A DNA stretch of 64,000 bases, taken from positions 1,853,874-1,917,873 of the forward strand of contig NZ_JAGEMN010000001.1 of NCBI RefSeq assembly GCF_017921835.1, in the 5' to 3' direction. This DNA is from Sporosarcina sp. 6E9. Lineage in GTDB: Bacteria > Bacillota > Bacilli > Bacillales_A > Planococcaceae. The stretch's first letter is position 1; each line of letters begins with the position of its first letter. This document shows, piece by piece, positions 18,761-27,986 of this stretch. The position numbers and the translations under genes are program-made. A model generated the notes under the pieces. It did no database searches and was not told the origin of the DNA. It saw only the letters and a list, made by a program, of their open reading frames with translations.

Positions 18761-19699
18761 ATGAGATTCGGGATTATAGGTACGAATTGGATCACAGATC
18801 GATTTATCAAAGCAGCAAGCGCGCATCCAGAATTTACAGTTGGGGCGGTTTATTCACGTGCTGAAGAAACTGGACGAGCATTTGCGGAGAAACATCACGT
18901 TCAAAATGTCTATACCAATATGGAAGAGATGTTCCGTAGCGGTGATATTGACGCGGTTTATATCGCATCACCGAATGCATTTCATGCAGAACAAAGTATA
19001 TTGGCAATGGAAAACGGGATTCATGTTCTTTGTGAAAAGCCTGCTGTCACGACTGTGGAAGAAATGGATCAAGTAATTGAAGCTTCTAGGCAATACGACG
19101 TTACCTTTATGGAGGCGATGAAATCAACAGTGATTCCATCATTCCTTAATTTAAAAAAGAACTTGGACAAGATTGGACCACTCCGTCGCTTTGTCTTTCA
19201 TTACAATCAATATTCTTCTAGATACGACAGTTACAAAGAAGGAATTATTGAAAATGCCTTTAAACCTGAGTTAGGAAATGGTGCGAAAACAGATTTGGGG
19301 GTTTATGCGATTGCGCCTATTGTTCATTTAGTTGGCGAACCGGTTTCCGTTTTGAAAAATAATTATTTACTATCCACGGGTGCTGAAGGACAAGGCAGTA
19401 TGATTTTGAATTACGAGGGTTTTGAAGCGATTGTGATGTACTCAAAAATCTCCGATTCATTTTTACCAAGTGAAATCCAAGGCGAAAATGGCGTCATTGA
19501 AATCGATAAAATTAGTGATCCTCATCAAGTCATGATTAAATACAGAGATGGTAAAACGGAGGATATTTCTGTTCAGCACGAATATGATACGATGTATTAT
19601 GAAGTTGAAGAATTTATTAACTCAGTGAAGAATAGACAAATTGAATCTACTATAAATACGCATGAAATTTCGCGAAAAGTTACGGAGATACTTGTTTGA
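18761..19699 (+). CDS. Gfo/Idh/MocA-family NAD(P)-dependent oxidoreductase
   Basis: A 312-residue cytoplasmic oxidoreductase. The Rossmann start is unusual (GIIGTNWITDRF instead of GxGxxG); the EKP motif (LCEKPAVT) holds the catalytic Lys. The second-domain motif reads DLGVYAIAP, with Tyr replacing the common His, as in dihydrodiol-dehydrogenase-like members. It stands alone on the plus strand, divergent from the sensor operon. GGAGAAG precedes the ATG and TATAAT is at 18711-18716. It is the only one of the nine Gfo/Idh genes outside an operon. Substrate unknown. Confidence 0.88.
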   Translation: MRFGIIGTNWITDRFIKAASAHPEFTVGAVYSRAEETGRAFAEKHHVQNVYTNMEEMFRSGDIDAVYIASPNAFHAEQSILAMENGIHVLCEKPAVTTVEEMDQVIEASRQYDVTFMEAMKSTVIPSFLNLKKNLDKIGPLRRFVFHYNQYSSRYDSYKEGIIENAFKPELGNGAKTDLGVYAIAPIVHLVGEPVSVLKNNYLLSTGAEGQGSMILNYEGFEAIVMYSKISDSFLPSEIQGENGVIEIDKISDPHQVMIKYRDGKTEDISVQHEYDTMYYEVEEFINSVKNRQIESTINTHEISRKVTEILV

Positions 19700-19714
19700 C
19701 CTATTAAATAATAA

Positions 19715-19758
19715 AACGTCTATTCTTTACCCGAAAAGGTTTTGAATAGACGTTCTTT
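19715..19758. terminator. bidirectional terminator between convergent genes
   Basis: An 11-bp perfect stem AACGTCTATTC / GAATAGACGTT with an 18-base loop, followed by CTTTATTTG on the plus strand and flanked by TTATTATTTAA on the minus strand. Confidence 0.7.
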
Positions 19759-19771
19759 ATTTGATAAATTA

Positions 19772-20956
19772 TTAGGTCTCCCGTTGATAAGAGATTTTCC
19801 CCCTACATATTGTTAATTCGATTTGACCATCTGAACCCAGAACTACTAAATCAGCATCTTTTCCAGCTTCAATTGATCCTTTGCGATCAAAAACTTTTAA
19901 ACGTTTGGCTTGGTTAACGGCGGTTACCCGTACTTGTTCAACGATTGATAAATCAATCCATTCGATTAAATTCAAGCGGGCTTTATTCATCGTCACCACA
20001 CTCCCAGCCAATGAACCATTAGAGGCTAACGAGCAACTCCCATCGCGAACGATTACTTCTTGGCCACCTAAATCGTAATTACCATCTGGCAACCCTTTTG
20101 CACGCATACCATCCGTAATGACTAATACTTTTTCAAGGCCTTTCATTTTGACGATGAGCTTAACTAAATCAGGATGAAAATGGATCCCGTCGGGAATTAT
20201 TTCAACGAACACATCATCTTGTAGAAGAACCGCACCAACAACCCCTGGTTCCCTATGATGTAACCCCTTCATCCCATTAAATAAATGCGTGGCATGTGAA
20301 ACTCCGTTATGTATCGCATCTTTAGACTCGTCATAAGTGGCGTTTGTATGACCCATAGAAGGAATAACACCTGTCTGATTAAGTTCAGTTAGAAGCTCAA
20401 AATTTCTATCCAACTCGGGTGCATAGGTAATAACTTTAATAGCATTCCCCGACAATGCTTGCCATTTTTTAAAGCGTGCAACGTCAGGAGGTAAAATACT
20501 TTCTTCTGGCTGTGCACCTTTTTGTACTTTATTAATAAATGGGCCTTCTAAATGAATACCAACTAATTCCGCTACGCCGGGTTTATTCTTATGCAGGCGG
20601 TAGGAATTTAAATTTTCAAGTGCGTGACTCGTATAATCGACTGGATTCGTTATCGTCGTTGCTAGAAAAGATGTAACACCTTCTTTCGGCAAGGCATGAG
20701 CAATCGCTTCAACCGCTTCAGTACTTCCATCCATAAAATCGTATCCAGCTGCACCGTGGACATGAATATCAATCATTCCCGGGATGACATATTGCTTATC
20801 TGTACAGTCGTATTTTATATCCTGTTTGCTTATTGGCGGGCAATCTTTCATCTCTCCAACCGACTGGATCTGCTCATCTTTTATATGTAGATAACCTTTT
20901 GGCAAAACCTTATTTTCAAGAACAATCGTGGCGTTTGTTAAATATATTTCACCCAA
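19772..20956 (-). CDS. nagA: N-acetylhexosamine-6-phosphate deacetylase (NagA/AgaA type)
   Basis: A 394-residue amidohydrolase removing acetate from GlcNAc-6-P or GalNAc-6-P. Metal-site motifs: GMIDIHVHGAAGYDFMDG near 55, LVGIHLEGPFI near 130, SMGHTNATYDES, THLFNGMKGLHHREPG and catalytic Asp in VITDGM. A TTG start at 20956 is chosen: AAAGGAAG lies seven bases upstream, whereas the ATG at 20974 has no ribosome site. It ends an operon with a tagatose-6-P-type kinase, a GatY-type aldolase and an AgaS-type protein, so GalNAc-6-P is the likelier substrate (inference). Confidence 0.9.
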   Translation of the reverse strand: MGEIYLTNATIVLENKVLPKGYLHIKDEQIQSVGEMKDCPPISKQDIKYDCTDKQYVIPGMIDIHVHGAAGYDFMDGSTEAVEAIAHALPKEGVTSFLATTITNPVDYTSHALENLNSYRLHKNKPGVAELVGIHLEGPFINKVQKGAQPEESILPPDVARFKKWQALSGNAIKVITYAPELDRNFELLTELNQTGVIPSMGHTNATYDESKDAIHNGVSHATHLFNGMKGLHHREPGVVGAVLLQDDVFVEIIPDGIHFHPDLVKLIVKMKGLEKVLVITDGMRAKGLPDGNYDLGGQEVIVRDGSCSLASNGSLAGSVVTMNKARLNLIEWIDLSIVEQVRVTAVNQAKRLKVFDRKGSIEAGKDADLVVLGSDGQIELTICRGKISYQRET

Positions 20957-20982
20957 GAAAAAACTTCCTTTCATAATTTCGA

Positions 20983-21921
20983 TTAATGAATGTTGACACG
21001 CTCTACTTGGATTTGACTCGAAACGGTCTCTATTTCCTCTACATTAATATAGCCTGTTTTTTCTTCTTGTGCATTAAGCACACCCATAGTTAGGCCAAAA
21101 TTGATTAACTCTTCATCTGTTAAGCCGCGCGCTATTCCAGCAGCGAATCCCGCAACAACTGAATCACCCGAGCCAACTGGATTTATCGCGTCAACTCTCG
21201 GTAAAGAAGCACGATAGATGGTTTGATTATGTTTTATGATTGCACCATTCTCTCCAAGCGTCACAACAACCCAAGGAATAGCACTAAATAAAATACTCTC
21301 TAATGCTTCTATTATTTCAATTTCGTCAATAGTAGATTTTCCAATTAATTCAGCCATTTCCTCCTCATTTGGTTTAATTAGATACGGTTTACTGGCACTG
21401 TTTAACGTTGATGTTAAAAGGGCACCATTCGCATCTAATAACACTTTCGTTCCATAGGGATTCGAAATTTCGATTAATTTAGCGTAGAAATCACTTGATA
21501 AACCTTTAGGTAAACTACCAGAAATCGTGACTAAATCTACTCGACTTAGATGCTCCTCAAAATTTGTTAAAAATAATTCAGCTTCAGTTTTTGAAATAAT
21601 AGGTCCACTTTCTAGAATTTCCGTCTGTTTACCTTCATGGAGAATTGCAATACAATTTCGAGTTTCTCCTTCTATTGGAACAAATAGATCTTCGATTCCA
21701 ATCGCCTTCAGTTCAGCACTTATAAAACTTCCCAAGCTGCCCCCTAAAAATCCCGATGCAGCAACTTCTTCACCTAGCTGATGCAATACTCGAGCAACAT
21801 TTAATCCTTTACCTCCTGCTGTTTTCGAAACATCTGCCACTCGATTAACCACGTCTAACGCCAAATAATCTAGCTTATAACTTATATCGACAGCAGGATT
21901 TAATGTCAACGTTAAAATCAT
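20983..21921 (-). CDS. lacC: PfkB-family hexose-phosphate kinase (tagatose-6-phosphate kinase / 1-phosphofructokinase type)
   Basis: A 312-residue ribokinase-fold enzyme of the LacC/FruK branch: start MILTLTLNPAVDISY, first signature GGKGLNVARVLHQLG, second signature with catalytic Asp NPVGSGDSVVAGF near residue 250. In this operon it most simply phosphorylates tagatose-6-phosphate to the 1,6-bisphosphate for the next-door aldolase. FruK-type activity on fructose-1-phosphate cannot be excluded from sequence, but no fructose PTS is nearby. GAGGGG precedes the ATG. Confidence 0.85.
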   Translation of the reverse strand: MILTLTLNPAVDISYKLDYLALDVVNRVADVSKTAGGKGLNVARVLHQLGEEVAASGFLGGSLGSFISAELKAIGIEDLFVPIEGETRNCIAILHEGKQTEILESGPIISKTEAELFLTNFEEHLSRVDLVTISGSLPKGLSSDFYAKLIEISNPYGTKVLLDANGALLTSTLNSASKPYLIKPNEEEMAELIGKSTIDEIEIIEALESILFSAIPWVVVTLGENGAIIKHNQTIYRASLPRVDAINPVGSGDSVVAGFAAGIARGLTDEELINFGLTMGVLNAQEEKTGYINVEEIETVSSQIQVERVNIH

Positions 21922-21953
21922 ATAGTATCCCCTCTTTAATCACTCATATAGTC

Positions 21954-21985
21954 AAATGGAGTGAGAATAAAATCTCACTCCATTT
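21954..21985 (-). terminator. intercistronic hairpin between aldolase and kinase genes
   Basis: A perfect 13-bp stem AAATGGAGTGAGA / TCTCACTCCATTT with a 6-base loop, 2 bases after the aldolase gene. There is no T-run, so it more likely sets mRNA ends or stability than full termination. Confidence 0.5.
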
Positions 21986-21987
21986 CC

Positions 21988-22845
21988 TTAGGCTTTTCCG
22001 TTACTCATACACATTTCAATTTTTTCCATTGCAACTTTCTTCATCGCTTCTTTAGCTGGTCCCATATATTTTCTCGTATCTGTTTCATTCGGATTTTCTA
22101 TTAAGAACTCACGTAATGAATTCGAGAATGGAATCTTTAACTCTGTCGAAATGTTCACTTTTGCACATCCAAGTGAAATACATTTACGAACATCCTCTTT
22201 CGAAATACCAGAAGCACCGTGCAGAACGAGCGGAATATCGACGAGATCACGAATTTTTCGTAAACGATCAAAATCAAGATTCGGTTTCGTTTCGTATAAA
22301 CCGTGACCCGTTCCGATAGCAACTGCCAAAGAGTCAATCCCAGTTCTCTCACTGAACTCATTCGCCGCATCTGGGTCCGTATACTCAGCATCCTCTGCTT
22401 TCACGATAATATCATCTTCTTGACCGACCAGCTTCCCTAGTTCAGCCTCTACCGTTGCACCGTATTTATGTGCTTTCTCGACTACTGCTTTGGAAATTGC
22501 AATATTTTCTTCAAACGATCCATGTGAGCCATCAATCATGACGGACTTTACGCCAAGTCTAAGCGATTCAGTAATCGAATCTAGTGTTTCATGATGATCT
22601 AAATGTAAGGCGATTGGAATATTATGTTCTTTGGCTGCAATTTCCGCAATCGCTTGAATATATGCGCGCCCTGCGTAATCCATTGTTCCCGGTGTTGCTG
22701 CTAAGATTAACGGTGATTTTAGTTCAACCGCTGCGTCAACAACGACTTGAATTGTTTCGAGGTTATGAATATTAAATGCTGGAACTGCATACCCCTCTTT
22801 TCTAGCTTTGATTAACATTTCCTTCGTGTTTTGTATAGACCCCAT
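21988..22845 (-). CDS. class II tagatose/fructose-bisphosphate aldolase (GatY/KbaY type)
   Basis: A 285-residue zinc-dependent TIM-barrel aldolase. Zinc and catalytic segments: ALHLDHHETLDS (about residues 78-89), VKSVMIDGSHGSFEENI, GTGHGLYETKP and LVLHGASGI. The short length and sequence place it in the GatY/KbaY/FbaA group. Next to the LacC-type kinase and AgaS homologue it should cleave tagatose-1,6-bisphosphate to DHAP and glyceraldehyde-3-phosphate. Confidence 0.88.
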   Translation of the reverse strand: MGSIQNTKEMLIKARKEGYAVPAFNIHNLETIQVVVDAAVELKSPLILAATPGTMDYAGRAYIQAIAEIAAKEHNIPIALHLDHHETLDSITESLRLGVKSVMIDGSHGSFEENIAISKAVVEKAHKYGATVEAELGKLVGQEDDIIVKAEDAEYTDPDAANEFSERTGIDSLAVAIGTGHGLYETKPNLDFDRLRKIRDLVDIPLVLHGASGISKEDVRKCISLGCAKVNISTELKIPFSNSLREFLIENPNETDTRKYMGPAKEAMKKVAMEKIEMCMSNGKA

Positions 22846-22886
22846 CCTAATTCCTCCATTGTTTTAATCTGATTGCTACTCTCTGC

Positions 22887-24056
22887 TTATTGATAGTCAT
22901 ATATCGTGACGCCTTTAACGACGCGACTGATTAACCCATCTGGACTTGGATTATCTGGAGTAATCCCTAATTGTAGTGATTTTTTCAAAGCTAATGTTTG
23001 CGCGAAAATCGTATACAATAACGCAAGATTAAAATCATTGGATAATGGATTTGTTCCGCTATTAACCGTTAGATGCCAATTCGCTAGTTCCGCAACCTCG
23101 TCATCTTTTGTTTCAGTTAACGCGATGATTTTAAAAGTATCCGCAGCCGCTAATTCTTTTAAAATATCAAGATCGTATTTTCGCGTATATGGATTTTGTG
23201 AGACAAATAAAACCACGATTGATTGGTCATTTAAAATCGATTTCGGTCCATGACGAAAACCGAGTGATGATTCATGAATCGCAACTACTTGTCCATTGGA
23301 GAGTTCGAGCATTTTTAACGCTGCTTCATGTGATAATTGGGCAAGTAAGCCAGATCCTAAATAGACAACGCGTTCAAAATCTGATTCCAGTATGTTATCA
23401 ATACTATCACCCAGGTTTTCAATCAATGAAGTTGCACTTTCAATCACCTGTTTTGCAACTTCTTTTGTAAATACATTGTCCGTAAATAGTGCAAAGCCTG
23501 CGATAATCATGCTTGTGAAACTACTCGTCATAGCAAGTGATTGATCATTTGATTTTTCAGGCATAAGTAGCGTGATGCTATTTTTATCAGCTAGAATATT
23601 TTTTGCTAATAGGCCGTCCTTGTTACATGTGATAACGACTTGATAAAAGTCATCTATAATTTCTTGTCCCAGTGAAACCGAGGCCACACTTTCAGGACTG
23701 TTTCCGGAACGTGCAAATGACACCAAAATGGTCGGATGATCTTTAAAGAAAAATTCAGTTGGATTAGATACAATATCCGTCGTTGGAATCGATTCAAACT
23801 GGATATTTCTATTATTTTGTCTTGCCAATTCTGGCACTAGCGTATCGCCTACAAACGCAGATGTTCCCGCACCTGTGAATATGACGCGAACACTTTGATG
23901 TTTTTCGTAAATTGCATTAAGAAATTCTTTATATGATGCTTGTTGTGCGAAAAAATCTTCCACTAACTCTTCCCATACTGCTGGCTGTTGATGAATTTCT
24001 CCAGTTGTATGAACTGCATTTTGCTTCTTCATTTGCTCTTCTGTAATATTAAACAT
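22887..24056 (-). CDS. agaS: AgaS-type SIS-domain sugar isomerase/deaminase
   Basis: A 389-residue protein with two SIS domains. The first contains VIFTGAGTSAFVGDTL near 60 and LVSFARSGNSPES; the second contains RVVYLGSGLLAQLSHEAALKMLEL and a HGPKS loop. AgaS converts galactosamine-6-phosphate to tagatose-6-phosphate and ammonia; GlmS-like sequences are longer and carry an amidotransferase domain, absent here. The ATG at 24056 has GGGGG eight bases upstream. A GntR-type operator lies 16 bases upstream of the start, so this gene probably begins a separately controlled transcript with the aldolase, kinase and deacetylase. Confidence 0.88.
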   Translation of the reverse strand: MFNITEEQMKKQNAVHTTGEIHQQPAVWEELVEDFFAQQASYKEFLNAIYEKHQSVRVIFTGAGTSAFVGDTLVPELARQNNRNIQFESIPTTDIVSNPTEFFFKDHPTILVSFARSGNSPESVASVSLGQEIIDDFYQVVITCNKDGLLAKNILADKNSITLLMPEKSNDQSLAMTSSFTSMIIAGFALFTDNVFTKEVAKQVIESATSLIENLGDSIDNILESDFERVVYLGSGLLAQLSHEAALKMLELSNGQVVAIHESSLGFRHGPKSILNDQSIVVLFVSQNPYTRKYDLDILKELAAADTFKIIALTETKDDEVAELANWHLTVNSGTNPLSNDFNLALLYTIFAQTLALKKSLQLGITPDNPSPDGLISRVVKGVTIYDYQ

Positions 24057-24071
24057 ATTTACAACCCCCAA

Positions 24072-24091
24072 TGGTTATGTTGTCATAACCA
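24072..24091. promoter_or_regulatory. inverted-repeat operator, probable GntR (AgaR-like) site
   Basis: TGGTTATG, four bases, CATAACCA: a perfect inverted repeat between the GntR gene and agaS. GntR/HutC regulators bind short symmetric sites of this kind, and the adjacent regulator at 24124-24837 is the obvious candidate. Confidence 0.65.
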
Positions 24092-24123
24092 GTTATAGTA
24101 AAACAAAACTCCACGAAATAGAG

Positions 24124-24837
24124 TTATGTTAATTCAACCGTATAATCAAACTTATCGCCACGTGCTATACTAATCGTGTATTCAATTAATGTATTTTCAT
24201 AATAGGTACTTCGAGTAATTAGCATTGCCGGGTGGTTTTCAATCATATTTAAATGAGTAGCCTCTTTGGCACGTACACTTGTCGCTTTAAAGCGTTCATA
24301 TGCTTTAGTAGCTCGGATATTATACTCATCTGAAAAGACACTGTACATCGGTTTTTCACTCACATCTTTTTGCGTTAACTGAGGAAAAATCTTTTTTGGT
24401 AAATATGATGTTTCATACATTAAAGGTTCATCGTCGGCCAAACGTAAACGAATTATTTGAAAGACTTCTTCAAATGGTTTGATATCCATCTTACTAGCTA
24501 ATCGTTCATCCGCAATCATTTCATGAAATTCTAAAACCTTAGTTGACGGCGTTTTTCCAGACTTTTTCATTTCATCGGTAAAACTATAAAGCTTCACCAG
24601 TTTTTGGTTGTACAGTTTCGGGGCAACAAACGTCCCTTTTCCATGCAATTTATAAATATAGTTTTCTCTTTCTAATTCTTGTAAGGCCTGTCTAATTGTG
24701 ATGCGACTCATATTGTAAATCGTGCATAATTCACGTTCAGATGGCAATCTTTCATGCTCGACATAGACACGATTATCAATTTTATCGATCAAATCTTGCA
24801 TTAACTGAAAGTATAGCGGAATCCTGCTCTTTTCCAT
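24124..24837 (-). CDS. GntR/HutC-family transcriptional regulator
   Basis: A 237-residue regulator. The N-terminal winged helix (PSERELCTIYNMSRITIRQALQELERENYIYKLHGKGTFV, about residues 30-70) is followed by a UTRA effector domain that binds phosphorylated sugars in this family. It resembles NagR/AgaR-type repressors of amino-sugar genes. The ATG at 24837 is preferred over a GTG at 24849, which overlaps the AGGAAGG site. It follows the LacI gene by 36 bases. Confidence 0.9.
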   Translation of the reverse strand: MEKSRIPLYFQLMQDLIDKIDNRVYVEHERLPSERELCTIYNMSRITIRQALQELERENYIYKLHGKGTFVAPKLYNQKLVKLYSFTDEMKKSGKTPSTKVLEFHEMIADERLASKMDIKPFEEVFQIIRLRLADDEPLMYETSYLPKKIFPQLTQKDVSEKPMYSVFSDEYNIRATKAYERFKATSVRAKEATHLNMIENHPAMLITRSTYYENTLIEYTISIARGDKFDYTVELT

Positions 24838-24873
24838 TACGTTTTGCACCTTCCTAAAATAAACCCAGTTACT

Positions 24874-25866
24874 TTATTTCTTAACGCTATCTCGGATGAT
24901 TAGCTTTGTAGAAATAACGATTTGCTTTGCAATTTTTCTACCTTCTAATCGCTCTAATAATGTATCCACGGCAGCTTCACCCATTATCTCAGTATATACT
25001 CGTATCGTGCTAAGTGAAGGATACATATGTTTTGAAACAGACATATCATTGATCCCGATAATGCTTACTCTTTCAGGAATAGCAATATTTGCTTCATGCA
25101 AAGCGCGCATACTGCCGATTGCCATAACATCACTACTGATGAAGAATGCGGTAGGTAAATCCTCCCCTAATTCGTCAATCGCTTGTTGCATTAAATTATA
25201 GCCATCTTCAACGGAAAATGAACCGATAAACATAAAGCGTTCGTTATAAAGGCCATTTTCCTCCATATACATCTGGAACGATTTTTCTCGCAAGTCCTCA
25301 ATAGGTGTTTTTTGTCCTTTGAGCAACTCTCTTCCACCTATAAAACCAATTTTTGTATGATCTGTCGAGATGAAATAACCTATAATCTTCTTCGTTGCTC
25401 GTTCAAAGTCTATTACAATCGAATCGTATTTGTCTTCGTTTGGACTATAATCGACAAAAACGACATGGCGATTAATTTTGGTGAGATCATTCACTTGTTT
25501 TGGACTGAATTTACCTATCGCTATAATACCTTCAATCCCTGCAGCATTAATATCCTTGATATTGTTGAAAAAATAAACTTCAGGATTCATGCCAATTTCT
25601 TTACATCTTTCTTCAATTCCTAACCGAATAGATAAATAATAAAGGTCATTCAGCTCCTCTTTTTCTGTATACCAATGGATAACAGCAATCTTTTGATTAA
25701 TATATCTTTTCGAAGTCCGCTTCCGATAAGATAACTCTTCCGCTGCTTCAAATATTTTTTTCTTCGTCTCATCTGCGACTGATAGACTTGCGTCATAATT
25801 CAGTACTCGAGACACAGTAGCCGAAGATACACCAGCTTTTTCTGCTATATCTTTAATTGTCGCCAC
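24874..25866 (-). CDS. LacI-family transcriptional regulator
   Basis: A 330-residue regulator. N-terminal helix-turn-helix ATIKDIAEKAGVSSATVSRVLNYDASLSV with hinge region, then a periplasmic-binding-like sugar domain. The branch with IKFxRR-like linker RKRTSKRYINQKIAVIHWYTEKEE resembles GalR/EbgR-type regulators of galactosides. It heads the amino-sugar gene string and is followed by a second regulator, the GntR protein. Effector unknown. Confidence 0.92.
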   Translation of the reverse strand: MATIKDIAEKAGVSSATVSRVLNYDASLSVADETKKKIFEAAEELSYRKRTSKRYINQKIAVIHWYTEKEELNDLYYLSIRLGIEERCKEIGMNPEVYFFNNIKDINAAGIEGIIAIGKFSPKQVNDLTKINRHVVFVDYSPNEDKYDSIVIDFERATKKIIGYFISTDHTKIGFIGGRELLKGQKTPIEDLREKSFQMYMEENGLYNERFMFIGSFSVEDGYNLMQQAIDELGEDLPTAFFISSDVMAIGSMRALHEANIAIPERVSIIGINDMSVSKHMYPSLSTIRVYTEIMGEAAVDTLLERLEGRKIAKQIVISTKLIIRDSVKK

Positions 25867-26241
25867 GCTCTATCACCTTTTCCATTTCTACAATTTTCTA
25901 TTTTAGAAAGTAACACTATTATATACCATTATCAAATAACTTCATATGCCTAACTAGTAGTGTTTGAATCGATTTTTGGGAGCATATTATTTAAATAGTG
26001 GTTACTTCTCTTACATAGTTAATATTGTTTAGATAAAAACAGAACATGTTGATAGTCGTTCCAAGCCGTCAGGGATAGGGACAGCTTTAGTTCAGTCTTT
26101 TCATCCTCTCAATTACTAGTAAACATTTTACTAATTATTATCCAGATTATCACTTAAAGCATATTCCGTCTATAGTATTTTAAAGAATATCTCAGTATAT
26201 CGTCTGTCGAGAGAAGTCTAGTATTAGTAATATTATTCCAC
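25867..26241. other. 375-base spacer, no gene seen
   Basis: Holds the likely promoter of the LacI gene: TATAAT on the minus strand at 25918-25923, without a good -35. It also has a split inverted pair AAGTAACACTATT (25908-25920) and AATAGTGGTTACTT (25994-26007) that could be regulatory. No clear terminator for the glycosidase gene that ends at 26242 was found. Confidence 0.4.
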
Positions 26242-27900
26242 TCATCTTACGTTCTTTTCTATTGTCCGGTTAATTAGTTCTCTTTTCTCCAATAACCATG
26301 CATTACCTCGTGGATATTTTCTAAAAGTCAAAGGTTCACTTAAATCTTCTTCTATTAACTCTATTACGGCTTCTCTACCAATATAAGATTCTAAAAGTTG
26401 AAGTGCCCTTAAATCTTGTAATGCCTCATAAAACACTTCGAGTCTAAGGGATTCAATTGGTCCGTTTTCTCCAGGATACACGACAAATGCGTCACCTGAT
26501 GGAAAACCCTGATCAGCATCTGTAACTGTAAAGGGATCTATTGACCTCTTTGATAATTGTGAGTACCAGAAATTATAGCCCCAATGTAAAAAACCAGTAA
26601 TATTAAACTTATAAAATTGCATGCCGATAATTCGATTTCGCGCAGATGGGAATGTGAAGAAACGATTCGACACATCTATATATTGTGCACAACAATTATA
26701 TGTCCATAAATCTGGAACCTCATTTTCCAAAAAAGGTTCTATATGATTTGTTGCAGGGATTGGTTTTTCAACAAAACCTCTTTCATAAAACTCGTAATCT
26801 GACAATGCATCAATAATTGGATACTTCGATAAGTATTTGTTCATATGGTTACTTGCGCTTTGATAGGATTCGATGTTATCTAGATTTGGCTCATCGGAAA
26901 CATGAAAATAGACACGATCATGTAAGTTGTTTTCTTCTATAAAATGTACAAGTTCTGGAAGAAATAATGATAAGAAGTTCCGATAATTCTCGCCAGCCGA
27001 ATCAGTTTCCCAACCAAATATTTGTTTATATTCTTTGTTTTTGGTTGCCATTATTTTAGGTGCATGTTTAGCCCCCCATTGCGTATAAAGATGTGAAAAC
27101 TCAAAGTATTGAACACCTAACTCATCACACATATCTACCCATCTTTTTAATTTATCAAAGTTAAAATGATAGGTATCATCCTTTATCTCTATGTCGACTA
27201 ACTGCACAGTTGGGCGTTCTTCACCAATTTCAGTATCAAGTGGCGGTGTAAATAATGGGGTTAAAATCATATTGATATCATGTTTAACAGCCGTTTCAAT
27301 AAAATCTTTAATTAAAGACCAATGTTCTTGGCTACAAACATCGATGTTGTAATATGTTGCAATACAATCAGTATGAAACCAATTTGTTTGTATGAGCTTC
27401 GATTTAGGTAATGATTCATCAATCACTTCCAAGTGAAAGTTTTCTTCAGCTATCGTTCCAGCTTCAACCGTTTCGAACTTGATACATATTTTATATGTGT
27501 CGGATTTGATATTATTATTTAACTTGACTGTTACCCAAATGGATCGCCATTGATTTTGGCGTGCAGGTATTCCTTCTGATCCAATTGGATACAAAGGGTC
27601 AGGAAACAATCCTGGTTCGATACGTAAAATATTATCATCGTGATTTTCATACATAGGAAAATCTGATGGGACTAGTCCTACTTCTCGTACTGTTATCACA
27701 TCTGAAATATCTGATTCTACTCGAATCGTAATCCCATCTGAAAATCTTTCGGTTGTCTTATAGGCCACTTGGAAAGTGTACACTTCATTTAGTAGCGCTG
27801 TCCCACCCACTATAGCGGAATCCTCTAACTCTTCATCGGCAAAAACTTTGACCAGTGAACTTAAGCAACGGGTTTCTAATAAGCATTCTTGATTAGACAA
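26242..27900 (-). CDS. DUF4091 / GH123-like glycoside hydrolase
   Basis: A 552-residue protein without a signal peptide, so probably cytoplasmic and acting on imported oligosaccharides. An N-terminal beta domain (about 1-170) precedes a TIM-barrel part with NWFHTDCIATYYNI, FEFSHLYTQWGAKHAP and VYFHVSDEPN near residue 345. The adjacent Asp-Glu matches the catalytic pair of GH123 beta-N-acetylgalactosaminidases. The C-terminal part (GFLHWGYNFWYSQLS, PSGDAFVVYPG, ALQDLRALQLLE) is the DUF4091 domain. The TTG at 27900 has AGGGGGAG five bases ahead; ATGs at 27921 and 27936 are alternatives. Its place beside amino-sugar genes supports GalNAc release (inference). Confidence 0.8.
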   Translation of the reverse strand: MSNQECLLETRCLSSLVKVFADEELEDSAIVGGTALLNEVYTFQVAYKTTERFSDGITIRVESDISDVITVREVGLVPSDFPMYENHDDNILRIEPGLFPDPLYPIGSEGIPARQNQWRSIWVTVKLNNNIKSDTYKICIKFETVEAGTIAEENFHLEVIDESLPKSKLIQTNWFHTDCIATYYNIDVCSQEHWSLIKDFIETAVKHDINMILTPLFTPPLDTEIGEERPTVQLVDIEIKDDTYHFNFDKLKRWVDMCDELGVQYFEFSHLYTQWGAKHAPKIMATKNKEYKQIFGWETDSAGENYRNFLSLFLPELVHFIEENNLHDRVYFHVSDEPNLDNIESYQSASNHMNKYLSKYPIIDALSDYEFYERGFVEKPIPATNHIEPFLENEVPDLWTYNCCAQYIDVSNRFFTFPSARNRIIGMQFYKFNITGFLHWGYNFWYSQLSKRSIDPFTVTDADQGFPSGDAFVVYPGENGPIESLRLEVFYEALQDLRALQLLESYIGREAVIELIEEDLSEPLTFRKYPRGNAWLLEKRELINRTIEKNVR

Positions 27901-27986
27901 CTGGACTCCCCCTAATATCATCTTTCCTAAATACATTCAAGTCCGCACCAATTACTGGTGAAACTTTTTGAGAAGTTTTCGGTTTA

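Noticed and set aside
25908-26007. Inverted pair AAGTAACACTATT / AATAGTGGTTACTT as an operator
   Set aside because: The halves are about 75 bases apart with a one-base gap and no matching copies elsewhere, so chance is likely.
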